Shown piece by piece: positions 19,454-28,556 of a DNA stretch of 35,432 nt. This stretch comes from Streptomyces albidoflavus (GTDB taxonomy: Bacteria > Actinomycetota > Actinomycetes > Streptomycetales > Streptomycetaceae). The notes under the pieces are model-generated. The model was not told the origin of the DNA. It saw only the letters and a list, made by a program, of their open reading frames with translations, and did not search any database. Where the stretch lies: assembly GCF_000719955.1 (NCBI RefSeq), contig NZ_JOII01000047.1:1-35432 (forward strand). Direction: 5' to 3'. Position numbers and translations under genes: made by a program. Each line of letters begins with the position of its first letter. Within the stretch, counting starts at the first letter, position 1.

Positions 19454-19539
19454 AATGAAAGCCGGTTGCGTCCGACCGCCCTCCCCCGCCCGCACCGCCG
19501 CTCCGGTCCCGGGCCATTCCCCGGGTTAGGGTCACCTCT

Positions 19540-20448
19540 GTGAGTACGTGTGCACGAGCCGCCCTCGACCTGCGGGAACCGCTCGCCGGAACCGCCGCCA
19601 CCGCCCGCACCTGGCTCCTGATCGAGCAGCCCGGCCCGTGGGGCGCCCGCGCCGTCACCGCCAGCCGCCTCGACGCCACGCTCGGCGCCGCCCTGGAGGC
19701 CGCCGCCGAGTCCACCGGTGTACGGGTCGCCCTGATCCGCCGCCCCGGCAGGCGGCCCGCCGGGCCGGGCGGCACCCGCGTCCTCGCCGCCCACACCCTC
19801 CCCGGCCGCGCCTGGACCCGCACCGCCCGCCTCGCCGACCCCGAGGAACTCCGCGCCCTCGACCTGACCACGCTGGGCGCCGGGGACCCGGCCTCCTTCG
19901 AGGCGCTGGGCGGCGTGGCGTACGACGGGCCGCCGCTCGCCCTGGTGTGCACCAACGGCAAGCGGGACATCTGCTGCGCGGTGCTGGGCCGCCCGCTCGC
20001 CGAGGAACTGGCGCTCACCGCACCCGACTCCGCCTGGGAGATCACCCACCTCGGCGGCCACCGCTTCTCCCCCACCCTGCTGGTCCTGCCGCACGGCTAC
20101 GCCTACGGCCGCTCCTCGGCGCCCGAGGTCAAGGAGATCCTGCGGGCCACCGCCGCCGGCGAGGTCGTGGTGGCCGGCGCCCGGGGCCGTTCCTGCTGGG
20201 ACCGGCCCGGCCAGGCCGCCGAACTGGCCCTGCGGGAACGGCTGTCCGGCGCCGGGCCCGACGACCTCACGGTCACCGGCACCGAGGGCGCGGCACCCCG
20301 CTGGGAGGTGGCGCTGGCCCACCGCGACGGGCGCCGGTGGCGGGTCACCGTCGCCGAGGGCGCCTCGCACCCGCCGCGCCCCGAGTCGTGCGGCGGGTCC
20401 CCGGCGGCACCCCGGCGGATGGACGTCCTGGCGGTACGTCAGCTCTGA
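19540..20448 (+). CDS. sucrase/ferredoxin-like family protein
   Basis: The 302-residue protein carries the family signature CTNGKRDICC (about residues 137-146) followed by a second cysteine in RGRSCWD. These are the expected iron-sulphur-ligand positions of the thioredoxin-like ferredoxin fold (Suc_Fer-like family). It is cytoplasmic with no signal or membrane segment. Substrate and role are not established; members are often annotated by the family name only. GTG at 19540 begins MSTCARAALDL, and TAGGGT about 13 bases upstream could be a -10 box. It diverges from the LacI-type gene by 107 bp and converges on the symporter gene. Confidence 0.88.
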   Translation: MSTCARAALDLREPLAGTAATARTWLLIEQPGPWGARAVTASRLDATLGAALEAAAESTGVRVALIRRPGRRPAGPGGTRVLAAHTLPGRAWTRTARLADPEELRALDLTTLGAGDPASFEALGGVAYDGPPLALVCTNGKRDICCAVLGRPLAEELALTAPDSAWEITHLGGHRFSPTLLVLPHGYAYGRSSAPEVKEILRATAAGEVVVAGARGRSCWDRPGQAAELALRERLSGAGPDDLTVTGTEGAAPRWEVALAHRDGRRWRVTVAEGASHPPRPESCGGSPAAPRRMDVLAVRQL

Positions 20449-20470
20449 GCGGCCCGGTCCGTCCCGCTCA
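20446..20470. terminator. compact hairpin joining two convergent stop codons
   Basis: TGAGCGG at 20446-20452 pairs with CCGCTCA at 20464-20470. The stop codons of both convergent genes lie within the arms. A 7-bp stem is modest, so termination strength is uncertain. Confidence 0.45.
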
Positions 20471-22060
20471 GACCGCTCCCGCGCCGGTCAGGGAGCGCAC
20501 CTCGGTCTCCGCGTGCCGGTCCTCGTCGGGCTCCTCGCGTGAGGTGACGGTGCCGAGCCAGCCGCAGGCGAAGCCGAGCGGGACGGAGACCAGGCCCGGG
20601 TTCTCCAGCGGGAAGAGCTGGAAGTCGAGGCCGGGCAACAGGGAGGCGGGGCTGCCGGAGACCACCGGGGAGAGCAGCACCAGCACCACCGCCGGGACCA
20701 GTCCGCCGTAGACCGACCAGACGGCGCCCCGGGTGGTGAAGGAGCGCCAGAAGAGCGTGTAGAGCAGCACCGGAAGGTTGGCGGAGGCGGCCACCGCGAA
20801 GGCGAGGCCGACCAGGAAGGCCACGTTCAGGTCGCGGGCGAGCAGGCTCAGCCCGATCGCGAGCACCCCGATCCCGGCGGCCGCCAGCCGCGCCACCGTG
20901 ACCTCGCCGAAGCGGCGGGCACCCTCGCGGCGCAGCGAGGCGTAGAGGTCGTGGGCGACCGAGGCCGAGGAGGCGAGGGTGATCCCGGCGACGACGGCGA
21001 GGATGGTGGCGAAGGCGACGGCGGCCACCACCGCGAACAGCACGGTCCCGCCGGTGGAGCCCGCGCCGCCGCCGAGGTCGAGGGCGAGCAGCGGAACGGC
21101 CGTGTTGCCCGCGGCGTTGGCGGAGCGGACCGCTCCGGAGCCGAGCAGGGCGGCCGCGCCGAAGCCCAGCACGATCGTCATCAGGTAGAAGCCGCCGATC
21201 AGCCCGATCGCCCAGACCGTGGAGCGGCGCGCGGCGCGGGCGGTCGGCACGGTGTAGAAGCGGGAGAGGATGTGCGGCAGTCCGGCGGTGCCCAGCACCA
21301 GGGCGAGGCCGAGGCTGATGAAGTCGAGCCGGGCCGTCCAGTCGCCGCCGTACCTGAGGCCGGGGGCCAGGAAGTCCAGGCCGTGGCCGCTGCGGGCGGC
21401 GGCGGTGGTGAGGAGCTGCCCGAAGTCGCCGGAGAAGCGGAGCAGCACCAGCACGGTGAGGGTGATCGTGCCGCCCATCAGCAACACCGACTTGACGATC
21501 TGGATCCAGGTGGTGGCGCGCATCCCGCCCAGCGACACGTAGACCACCATCAGCGCGCCGACGCCGACGACCGTCCAGGTCTGCGCCGCGCGGCTCTCCC
21601 CGCCGAGCAGCAGGGAGACCAGGGTGCCCGCGCCGACCATCTGCGCGACCAGGTACAGGACCGAGACGGTGATGGACGAGGTGCCGGCCGCGATCCGGAC
21701 CGGGCGTTCGCGCATCCGGGCGGCGAGCACGTCGGCGAGGGTGAACCGGCCGCAGTTGCGGACCAGTTCGGCGACGAGGAAGAGCACCACGAGCCAGGCG
21801 ACGAGGAAGCCGACCGCGTACAGCACGCCGTCGTAGCCGTAGAGCGCGATGAGGCCGGAGATGCCGAGGAAGGAGGCGGCGGACATGTAGTCCCCGGCGA
21901 TGGCGAAACCGTTCTCCATCGGGGAGAAGAGCCGGCCGCCCGTGTAGAACTCCTCGGTGGTGCCGCGCCGGCGCCGTCCCGCCCAGGCGGTGATGGCCAG
22001 CGTCAGCGCCACGAAGAGGCTGAACAGCACCAGGGCGAGGGTCTGGTGGTCGCCGCTCAT
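20468..22060 (-). CDS. sodium/solute symporter, cation-acetate (ActP) type
   Basis: The 530-residue membrane protein has about 13 predicted membrane segments. Sodium:solute symporter signatures include FYTGGRLFSPMENGFAIAGD near residue 40-60 and GTAGLPHILSRFYTVP near 275. ActP-like members import acetate and other short monocarboxylates with sodium. ATG at 22060 overlaps the stop of the DUF485 gene (ATGA), so the two are coupled; this DUF485-symporter pairing is standard for the family. The C-terminal tail is acidic and soluble. Substrate is inferred from family and partner. Confidence 0.9.
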   Translation of the reverse strand: MSGDHQTLALVLFSLFVALTLAITAWAGRRRRGTTEEFYTGGRLFSPMENGFAIAGDYMSAASFLGISGLIALYGYDGVLYAVGFLVAWLVVLFLVAELVRNCGRFTLADVLAARMRERPVRIAAGTSSITVSVLYLVAQMVGAGTLVSLLLGGESRAAQTWTVVGVGALMVVYVSLGGMRATTWIQIVKSVLLMGGTITLTVLVLLRFSGDFGQLLTTAAARSGHGLDFLAPGLRYGGDWTARLDFISLGLALVLGTAGLPHILSRFYTVPTARAARRSTVWAIGLIGGFYLMTIVLGFGAAALLGSGAVRSANAAGNTAVPLLALDLGGGAGSTGGTVLFAVVAAVAFATILAVVAGITLASSASVAHDLYASLRREGARRFGEVTVARLAAAGIGVLAIGLSLLARDLNVAFLVGLAFAVAASANLPVLLYTLFWRSFTTRGAVWSVYGGLVPAVVLVLLSPVVSGSPASLLPGLDFQLFPLENPGLVSVPLGFACGWLGTVTSREEPDEDRHAETEVRSLTGAGAV

Positions 22061-22545
22061 CCCCGGGCCCCCCGGGTCAGCTGCTGGGTCTCCCACCGCA
22101 GATCGAGCGCGAGCCGGTCCCGCCGCAGCCGGGCATGGCGCGCGTACGCCCAGGTCAGCACGAAGGTACTGGCGAACTGCCCGAGCCCCGCCAGCAGCGC
22201 CACGTTGACCGGCCCGAACACCGGACGGGCCATCAGCGTGGGGGCGGTGGTGGCGGCGACCACGTAGGCGAGGTACCAGGTGAGGAAGAGCGCGCAGGCC
22301 GGGACGACGAAGCGGCGGTACCGCCCGCGCACCTCCTGGAAGGCGGCACCGGCCCGCACCTCCCGGTAGATCTCGGCCGCGCTCGCCCCCTCGTCCTCGC
22401 CGCCCGGGGCGACCGCCTGCGGGGGCACCTCCGCCGCCTCCGGACGGGCCTCCGTCCCCGCCGGCGCCCCCCATCCGCTCGCCGACACGTCGTACCAGGG
22501 ATCGTCGGGCCGGACCGCCCCGCCGCCCCCGTCGTACTTCTCCAC
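22057..22545 (-). CDS. DUF485-domain membrane protein, symporter partner
   Basis: The 162-residue protein has a long polar N-terminus (about 1-65, Gly/Pro/Glu-rich). A DUF485 domain with two membrane segments follows (FVVPACALFLTWYLAYVV and NVALLAGLGQFASTFVLTWA). DUF485 proteins accompany ActP-type symporters and are usually near 100 residues, so the N-terminal extension is notable though common in Streptomyces. GTG at 22545 follows AAGGAG by about 6 bases. It is the first gene of a two-gene operon. The function of the small subunit is not known. Confidence 0.88.
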   Translation of the reverse strand: MEKYDGGGGAVRPDDPWYDVSASGWGAPAGTEARPEAAEVPPQAVAPGGEDEGASAAEIYREVRAGAAFQEVRGRYRRFVVPACALFLTWYLAYVVAATTAPTLMARPVFGPVNVALLAGLGQFASTFVLTWAYARHARLRRDRLALDLRWETQQLTRGARG

Positions 22546-22780
22546 CGCGCTCTCCTTCTCCGCGGCCGAGGTGACCGCGTGCCAAGGATGGGACGGCCGG
22601 GAAGATCGATGCGCCGAGTGGGGGCCCTTTCATTCGATCAGGTGACGGGCAGGCGGGTTTGGGGTGCCGACGGGGCGGTCGGAGTGGCGGCGAGCGGCGC
22701 GGATTCGGCCCGGGAGCAGGGCAGTTGGGTGAGGGTCGGGGCACTCGACGGCTACTGTCCCCGATGATCCGGCCCGTGCC

Positions 22781-24844
22781 TCATCCCTCTGCCGAGACCG
22801 CCCCCGCCAGTGCCTCGGGCAGCGGCTCGGCGTGCAGGACGTGGAGGCGGGAGACCGCGCGGGTGAGGACCACGTACAGGCGGTGGAGGCCGCGGAGTTC
22901 GGCGCGGACGATCTCGGCGGGTTCGACGGCGATCACGTGGTCGTACTCCAGCCCCTTGGCGGCGGAGGCGGGCAGTACGGTGACCCGGCCCTGGGTGCCG
23001 CCGGGGCGGGCGAGGGTGTGTCCGGCGGCGGTGAGGGCCTCACGGAGGCGGGCGGCGGCCGGGCCGGAGGCGATCACGCCGACCGAGCCGGGCCGGTGCA
23101 GGGCGGCGGTCACGGCGGCGAGGACCGAGGCGGCCGGATCGGCGACCCGCTCGACGCGTACCTCGCCGCCGGTGCGCGGGGAGCGGACCGGCTCCAGGTC
23201 CACGCCCAGCTCCGGCAGCAGCCGGTTGGCCAGCTCCGCGACGGCCGCCGGCAGCCGGAACCCCTCGGTCAGGCGGGTCACCACGGCCTCCTCCCGTCCC
23301 AGGTGCGCGAGGAGCCCGGGCCAGTCGGCCGCCGCCCACGGGGCGGTGCCCTGGGCCAGGTCGCCGAGGACGGTCAGGGAGCCGTGGGCGGCCCGGCGGG
23401 CGACGGCCCGGCACTGCATCGGGGAGAGGTCCTGCGCCTCGTCGACGACGATGTGCCGGTACCCGGCCGGACGCTCGATCAGCCCGGCCACCTCGTCGAG
23501 CAGCACCAGATCCGCGCCGGACCAGCGCGCTCCGCGCGCCCGCCGGGGTGTCCCAGGCCGGATCAGCACGGCCTGCTCCGCCTCCGTCAGCGCCCCTTGG
23601 GCCGCTTCGGCGAGGAGCGCGGGATCGCCCAGCAGCTCCGCCAGCACCTCCTCCGGGGTGGTCCGCGGCCACACCTCGTGGAGCACCGCCGCCACCGTCC
23701 GGCTCCGGGCGATCCGCCGGGTCCAGCCGTCGGAGCGCGGGCCGGACCCCCGTTCCGCCTCGGCCCGGACCAGCGCCGCGACCCGTTCCGCGACGCGCTC
23801 GCGCCCCACGCCGTACAGCGGTCCCTCCGCCCTGACCCCGGCGGCGATCCGCGCGATCCGCTCGGCGCCGACCCGCAGGCGGCGGGCCCCGTCGGGGACG
23901 GCCAGGGGCACCGCGCGCTCGGGCCGCACCCTCGCCCACAGGGCGCGGCGCAGGACCTCGGCCATGCGGGGATCGTGCTTGACGACGGTGGTGCGCGGGC
24001 CGTCCTCGGCCGTGACGGGGTGCCGGGCGATCTCCTCCTCGACGGTGGTCTGGCGTACGCCGGTCTCGCCGAGGGAGGGCAGCACCTCGGCGATGTGGTC
24101 GAGGAAACCCCGGTCGGGGCCGAGGACCAGCAGGGAGCCGCCGCGCCGCCCGTCCCCGTAGAGCAGGTAGGCGGCGCGGTGCAGGCCCACGGCGGTCTTG
24201 CCGGTGCCGGGCGCGCCCTGGACGCAGAGGGAGACGGTGGGGGCGGCGCGGATCAGGGCGTCCTGACCGGGCTGGATGGTGGCGGCGATGTCGCGCATGG
24301 GGCCGGTCCGGGGGCGCTCGATCTCCTCCGCGACGATCCGGCCGCCGCCGGCCTGCCCGGCGTCCAGCCGTTCGTCCTCCAGCGCGGTCAGGTCGGCGGA
24401 ATCCCCGAGGCTGCCCGCGGCCCACCCGAACCTGCGGCGGACCGCGAGCCCGAGCGGGTCACCGGGGCCGGCCTGGTAGAAGGCGCGGCAGACCGGGGCG
24501 CGCCAGTCGACGACCAGCGGGGGCTCGGTGGGCTCGCCGCTGATCCGCGTGCGCCCCACGTGGTACGCCTGCCCGGCGTGGCCGCCCGCCGCCCCGGTCT
24601 CCGGGACGAACTCCATACGCCCGAAGAACAGCGGGCCTGGCGGCATCTCGCGCAACTCCTTGGCCCTGCTGCGCAGGCCGTGGCCGAGGACTTCGGCGTC
24701 GGCGCCGGAGGCGGAGACGTCCGCCCCGGTCCGCACCTGGTGGTCGGCGCCGTCCACCATGGCGGCGAGGGCCGCCCGGCACCGGTCGTGGTAGGTCCGC
24801 TCCTGCTGGAGCGCGTCATGGGTCGCGTCGTCGGGTGGTGGCAT
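22781..24844 (-). CDS. HelD-like RNA-polymerase-associated helicase / UvrD-family ATPase
   Basis: The 687-residue protein has an N-terminal helical region, the HelD-type VDWRAP motif (112-117), P-loop GAPGTGKT (210-217), Walker B VVDEAQDLS (about 465-474), and superfamily 1 motifs near the C-terminus (SAAKGLEYDHVI, YVVLTRA). HelD proteins remove stalled RNA polymerase from DNA, and some actinobacterial members displace rifamycins. ATG at 24844 has no Shine-Dalgarno but TAGTCT lies 6 bases before it, so the transcript may be leaderless. A large inverted repeat overlaps the presumed promoter. The gene lies downstream of a tetR gene on the same strand, suggesting control by it. Confidence 0.85.
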   Translation of the reverse strand: MPPPDDATHDALQQERTYHDRCRAALAAMVDGADHQVRTGADVSASGADAEVLGHGLRSRAKELREMPPGPLFFGRMEFVPETGAAGGHAGQAYHVGRTRISGEPTEPPLVVDWRAPVCRAFYQAGPGDPLGLAVRRRFGWAAGSLGDSADLTALEDERLDAGQAGGGRIVAEEIERPRTGPMRDIAATIQPGQDALIRAAPTVSLCVQGAPGTGKTAVGLHRAAYLLYGDGRRGGSLLVLGPDRGFLDHIAEVLPSLGETGVRQTTVEEEIARHPVTAEDGPRTTVVKHDPRMAEVLRRALWARVRPERAVPLAVPDGARRLRVGAERIARIAAGVRAEGPLYGVGRERVAERVAALVRAEAERGSGPRSDGWTRRIARSRTVAAVLHEVWPRTTPEEVLAELLGDPALLAEAAQGALTEAEQAVLIRPGTPRRARGARWSGADLVLLDEVAGLIERPAGYRHIVVDEAQDLSPMQCRAVARRAAHGSLTVLGDLAQGTAPWAAADWPGLLAHLGREEAVVTRLTEGFRLPAAVAELANRLLPELGVDLEPVRSPRTGGEVRVERVADPAASVLAAVTAALHRPGSVGVIASGPAAARLREALTAAGHTLARPGGTQGRVTVLPASAAKGLEYDHVIAVEPAEIVRAELRGLHRLYVVLTRAVSRLHVLHAEPLPEALAGAVSAEG

Positions 24845-24855
24845 GGAGCCAGACT

Positions 24856-24891
24856 AATGCAACTCGGTCTCATTTTTAACCGAGTTGCATT
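24856..24891. promoter_or_regulatory. perfect 13-bp inverted repeat, candidate TetR operator at the helD-like promoter
   Basis: AATGCAACTCGGT at 24856-24868 and ACCGAGTTGCATT at 24879-24891 are perfect complements with a 10-base AT-rich centre. The repeat fills the 66-bp gap between the tetR stop and the helicase start. There is no T-run on the minus strand, so I favour an operator over a terminator, though it could do both. Confidence 0.6.
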
Positions 24892-24910
24892 TATGCTCCC
24901 CGCGCGGCCC

Positions 24911-25549
24911 TCACGCCAGCCCGGGCAGCCCCCGGCAGAGCTGGTCGAAGGCGGCTTCCGCCACCCGCGTGGCCTCCTCCGCCAGGTCGTCGGCGCGTCC
25001 GCCCGCCGCGATCAGCCGCCAGTTCTCCTGGGCCAGCACCCGGCGTACGGCCACGATCTGCCCGGCGGCCAGCCGCTCCCCGACGCCCGCCCCGACCTCG
25101 GAGTCGACCGGTGTGAGCGCTTCGGCCAGGGCCGCCTCGTCCCGTTCCTGGTGCGTGTGGAGCCGGGCCACCAGGGAGGGGGTGCCGTACAGCAGGGCGT
25201 GGAAGGCGAGGACGCCGGGATCGTCGTTGAGGCCGGTGACGGGATCACGGCGGTCCAGCCCGGCGAGGAAGTGCCGCCGGAGCGCCGCCAGCGGGGAGCA
25301 TCCCGGCGGGCGCCCCGCGACGACCGCGCCCGCCTCCCCCTCGTGGTCGGCGAGCCGGTGCAGGACCAGGTCCTCCTTGGCCGGGAAGTACCGGAAGAGG
25401 GTCGGCTTGGAGACCCCGGCGGCGGCGGCCACGTCGGCCACGGTCACCCGCTCGAACCCGTGCTCCAGGAAGAGACCCACCGCCGTCTCCGAAAGCCGCC
25501 GGTAGGTCTCGGCCTTCTTACGCTCCCGCAGCCCGCCCATGTCATTCAT
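24911..25549 (-). CDS. TetR-family transcriptional regulator
   Basis: The 212-residue protein has an N-terminal TetR helix-turn-helix (VADVAAAAGVSKPTLFRYFP, about residues 33-52) and an all-helical ligand domain. In-frame ATGs at 25549 (MNDMGGL) and 25540 (MGGL) are both possible; neither has a good Shine-Dalgarno, and I chose the longer. It is transcribed toward the helicase gene, separated by 66 bp that hold the inverted repeat. Ligand and targets are unknown; regulation of the helicase gene is inferred from position. Confidence 0.88.
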   Translation of the reverse strand: MNDMGGLRERKKAETYRRLSETAVGLFLEHGFERVTVADVAAAAGVSKPTLFRYFPAKEDLVLHRLADHEGEAGAVVAGRPPGCSPLAALRRHFLAGLDRRDPVTGLNDDPGVLAFHALLYGTPSLVARLHTHQERDEAALAEALTPVDSEVGAGVGERLAAGQIVAVRRVLAQENWRLIAAGGRADDLAEEATRVAEAAFDQLCRGLPGLA

Positions 25550-25663
25550 GGACAGCGAGCCTACGCAGGGTCGCTCCATCGCGGCGTCCGGGCGGCCGCT
25601 CACGCCCCGCGCACGCCCCAGACCCGTTACCGGCCACCGCGCGCCCCCCGAAAACACGGAAGA

Positions 25664-25693
25664 ACGCCGTACCGCTCGCGTGCGGTACGGCGT
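25664..25693 (-). terminator. hairpin terminator after parE
   Basis: ACGCCGTACCGC at 25664-25675 and GCGGTACGGCGT at 25682-25693 form a perfect 12-bp stem with a 6-base loop, 31 bases past the parE stop. Confidence 0.8.
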
Positions 25694-25724
25694 CCCCTCC
25701 GGACCCCGTCAAGGGCCCGATGAC

Positions 25725-27848
25725 TCAGGCGTCGATGCGCGACCGGTCCAGGGTCGCGGCGGAGCTGGTGATGAACTCCTTGCGCGGCGCGACCTCGTTC
25801 CCCATCAGGAGGTCGAAGACGTGCTCGGAGGAGTCCAGGTCCGCGATGTTGATCCGGCGCAGGGTGCGGTGGCGCGGGTCCATGGTGGTCTCCGCCAGCT
25901 GGTCGGCGTCCATCTCACCGAGGCCCTTGTAGCGCTGGATGGAGTCCTTGTAGCGGACGTTCTTGCGCTGGAACTCCATGAGGGTGTCGCGCAGCTCCCG
26001 GTCCGAGTACGTGTACACGTACTTGTCCTGGCCCCGCTTCGGCTGCACCAGCTCGATGCGGTGGAGCGGCGGGACGGCGGCGAAGACCCGGCCCGACTCG
26101 ACCATCGGGCGCATGTACCGCTGGAAGAGGGTCAGCAGCAGGCAGCGGATGTGGGCGCCGTCCACATCGGCGTCCACCAGCAGGATGATCTTGCCGTAGC
26201 GGGCCGCGTCCAGGTCGAAGGTGCGGCCCGACCCTGCTCCTATCACCTGGATGATGGCGCCGCACTCGGCGTTCTTCAGCATGTCCGAGACGGAGGACTT
26301 CTGGACGTTGAGGATCTTGCCCCGGATGGGCAGGAGCGCCTGGAACTCACTGTTCCGGGCGAGCTTGGCGGTACCGAGGGCGGAGTCGCCCTCGACGATG
26401 AACAGCTCGCTGCGCTCCACGTCGTCGCTGCGGCAGTCGGCCAGCTTGGCCGGCAGCGAGGAGGACTCCAGCGCCGTCTTCCGGCGCTGGGCGTCCTTGT
26501 GCTGGCGGGCGGCGATCCGCGTCCTGGCAGCCGCGACCGCCTTCTCCATGACCGCCCTGGCCTGCGCCTTCGCGTCCCGTTTGGTGGAGGTCAGGAACGC
26601 CTTCAGCTCCTTGGCGACCACCTGGGAGACGATCCGGTTGGCCGCGGAGGTGCCCAGCACCTCCTTGGTCTGGCCCTCGAACTGCGGCTCGGCCAGCCGG
26701 ACGGTGACCACCGCGGTGAGCCCCTCCAGGGCGTCGTCCTTGACGATGTCGTCCTCGGCGACGCGCAGCAGCTTGGCCGAGCGGAGCACCTCGTTCATGG
26801 TGCGGGTGAGGGAGCGCTCGAAGCCCGTGACGTGGGTGCCGCCCTTGGGGGTGGCGATGATGTTGACGAACGAGCGGATCTTGGTGTCGTAGCCGGTGCC
26901 CCAGCGCAGGGCGATGTCGACGCCCAGCTCGCGGGTGACCTCGGTCGGCGTCATCTGGCCGAAGTCGTCCAGGACGGGGACGGTCTCCTTGAACGTGCCC
27001 TTGCCGCTGAGACGCAGCACGTCGCACAGGGCGCGGTCATCGGCCAGGTACTCGCAGAACTCGCTGATCCCGCCGTCGAAGCGGAAGGATTCCTCACCCT
27101 TCGAGCCGCCGTCGCCGAGGCCGTACTCGTCCCGGACGACCAGGGTCAGCCCCGGCACCAGGAAGGCGGTCTGGCGGGCCCGCTGGTGGAGCGTGGCGAG
27201 GTCCAGCTTGGCGTCCTTGAGGAAGATCTGCCGGTCAGCCCAGTACCGCACACGGGTGCCGGTACGGGCCTTGGCGACCTTCTTGACCTTGCGCAGGCCG
27301 CTGGCCGCCTCGAAGGGGGCGTCCACGCCGGTCTTGGCGAAGGCGCCCGGGACGCCACGGCGGAAGCTGATGGCGTGGGTGGCGCCACCACGGTCGACCT
27401 CGATGTCCAGGCGGGCCGAGAGGGCGTTCACCACGGAGGCGCCGACGCCGTGCAGGCCGCCGGAGGCGGCGTACGAGCCGCCGCCGAACTTGCCGCCCGC
27501 GTGGAGCTTGGTCAGCACCACCTCGACGCCGGAGAGGCCGGTCTTGGGCTCGACGTCCACGGGGATGCCGCGGCCGTTGTCGCGGACCTCGACCGAGCCG
27601 TCGTCGTGGAGGATCACCTCGATGTGGTCGCAGTAGCCGCCGAGGGCCTCGTCGACGGAGTTGTCGATGATCTCCCAGAGGCAGTGCATGAGGCCGCGGC
27701 TGTCGGTGGACCCGATGTACATGCCCGGTCGCTTGCGGACCGCTTCGAGCCCTTCCAGGACGAGCAGGTGCCGAGCGGTGTAATTGGAACCGTCCTGGTC
27801 TGCTCCTGCCAGCAAAGCGGTGGACGGCACGGACGTCTCGGCGGTCAC
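25725..27848 (-). CDS. parE: topoisomerase IV subunit B
   Basis: The 707-residue protein is the ATPase subunit. GHKL motifs include IIDNSVDEAL, VRDNGRGIPVD and GGLHGVGASVVNALS. The TOPRIM domain has VEGDSALGTAK and DADVDGAHI, and the C-terminal KGLGEMDADQL motif is kept. Gyrase B would be of similar size; pairing with ParC in the same region and the hrdB neighbourhood support ParE. GTG at 27848 follows GAGGAG by about 9 bases; the open frame upstream is not homologous. The enzyme separates replicated chromosomes. It is monocistronic with its own terminator. Confidence 0.92.
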   Translation of the reverse strand: MTAETSVPSTALLAGADQDGSNYTARHLLVLEGLEAVRKRPGMYIGSTDSRGLMHCLWEIIDNSVDEALGGYCDHIEVILHDDGSVEVRDNGRGIPVDVEPKTGLSGVEVVLTKLHAGGKFGGGSYAASGGLHGVGASVVNALSARLDIEVDRGGATHAISFRRGVPGAFAKTGVDAPFEAASGLRKVKKVAKARTGTRVRYWADRQIFLKDAKLDLATLHQRARQTAFLVPGLTLVVRDEYGLGDGGSKGEESFRFDGGISEFCEYLADDRALCDVLRLSGKGTFKETVPVLDDFGQMTPTEVTRELGVDIALRWGTGYDTKIRSFVNIIATPKGGTHVTGFERSLTRTMNEVLRSAKLLRVAEDDIVKDDALEGLTAVVTVRLAEPQFEGQTKEVLGTSAANRIVSQVVAKELKAFLTSTKRDAKAQARAVMEKAVAAARTRIAARQHKDAQRRKTALESSSLPAKLADCRSDDVERSELFIVEGDSALGTAKLARNSEFQALLPIRGKILNVQKSSVSDMLKNAECGAIIQVIGAGSGRTFDLDAARYGKIILLVDADVDGAHIRCLLLTLFQRYMRPMVESGRVFAAVPPLHRIELVQPKRGQDKYVYTYSDRELRDTLMEFQRKNVRYKDSIQRYKGLGEMDADQLAETTMDPRHRTLRRINIADLDSSEHVFDLLMGNEVAPRKEFITSSAATLDRSRIDA

Positions 27849-28280
27849 GCGGGTTCGCTCCTCGCTGAATTCTGATGGTGGTCCACGGGATCGGGGACCT
27901 GGGCAACGGTCGCCGCTCAGAGGGTACCGAGGCCAGGTAGAGCCGATGTAACGCCACCCTCGGCTCAAACCCACCCTAGTCCAGAGCCGTACAGACGTTC
28001 GATCCCTCGATGGGGTGAAACAGATGTCACGTTCCCTTCCGGGCATGAACCATTTAGGCTCCGGGCACGTCCTCTTCAACACCCCGGCAAGCCAGCCGGT
28101 GAGGACCGGACCCGATGACGTGACAGCGTCAACCACCCACACGGCACATTCGCCGCCAAACCGGTAGCACCCGGCCTCCCCGGAAGATCTTTTCGAGGAA
28201 ATGCCGCGAGCGGGAACGTTTTCGGCCTGGTTGGATGTTGACCCTGGTACGACAGCTCGTCGAGCTAGAGAAGAGGCGAC
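27849..28280. other. divergent intergenic region between parE and the DUF7455 gene
   Basis: This 432-bp region should hold promoters for both genes. On the minus strand TAGGGT (27973-27978) is a plausible -10 box for parE, with the LexA-like box lying where the -35 would be. On the plus strand TTGACC at 28238-28243 is a -35-like box for the small gene, but I find no matching -10 at normal spacing. No RNA gene is recognised. Confidence 0.4.
27989..28002. promoter_or_regulatory. LexA-like (SOS) box candidate at the parE promoter
   Basis: GTAC-AGAC-GTTCGA resembles the actinobacterial LexA box CGAAC-N4-GTTCG with one mismatch in the left half. It lies 141 bases upstream of parE and overlaps the expected -35 position of a TAGGGT -10 box. 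A single-mismatch hit can arise by chance. Confidence 0.25.
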
Positions 28281-28508
28281 GTGACTACTGTTCTGACCCC
28301 CGCGACCCCCCTGACGGCCGCTGACCGCTGTGACCGCTGCGGCGCCCAGGCCTACCTGCGCGTCGTGCTGATGAGCGGTGGTGAACTGCTCTTCTGCGCC
28401 CACCACGGCCGCAAGTTCGAGCCGGAACTCAAGAAGATCGCCGCTGAGATACAGGATGAGTCCGAGCGGCTGACGGCGACCCCGGCCACGGCCGAGGACG
28501 AGCGCTGA
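28281..28508 (+). CDS. small zinc-ribbon-like protein, DUF7455 family
   Basis: The 75-residue protein has CDRCGAQAYLRV followed by LLFCAHHGRKF, a Cys/His pattern (C-x2-C...C-x-HH) that suggests a bound zinc. The C-terminal half is helical and charged. Homologues of this small protein sit next to hrdB/parE throughout Streptomyces as far as I recall; the function is unknown. GTG at 28281 follows AAGAGGCGAC. A terminator hairpin lies 49 bases after the stop. Confidence 0.9.
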   Translation: MTTVLTPATPLTAADRCDRCGAQAYLRVVLMSGGELLFCAHHGRKFEPELKKIAAEIQDESERLTATPATAEDER

Positions 28509-28556
28509 CGCTTCGCACCCATCCCGACGAGCCGGCACCGGTCCTTTAACCGGAGT

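Noticed and set aside
24845..24910. Rifamycin-associated element before the HelD-like gene
   Set aside because: The palindrome there (AATGCAACTCGGT arms) does not resemble the GC-rich RAE, so I made no rifamycin-response claim.
22832..25723. 963-residue plus-strand frame
   Set aside because: Antisense to the helicase and tetR genes, low-complexity, without domains.
25539..27875. 778-residue plus-strand frame opposite parE
   Set aside because: Antisense shadow of parE.
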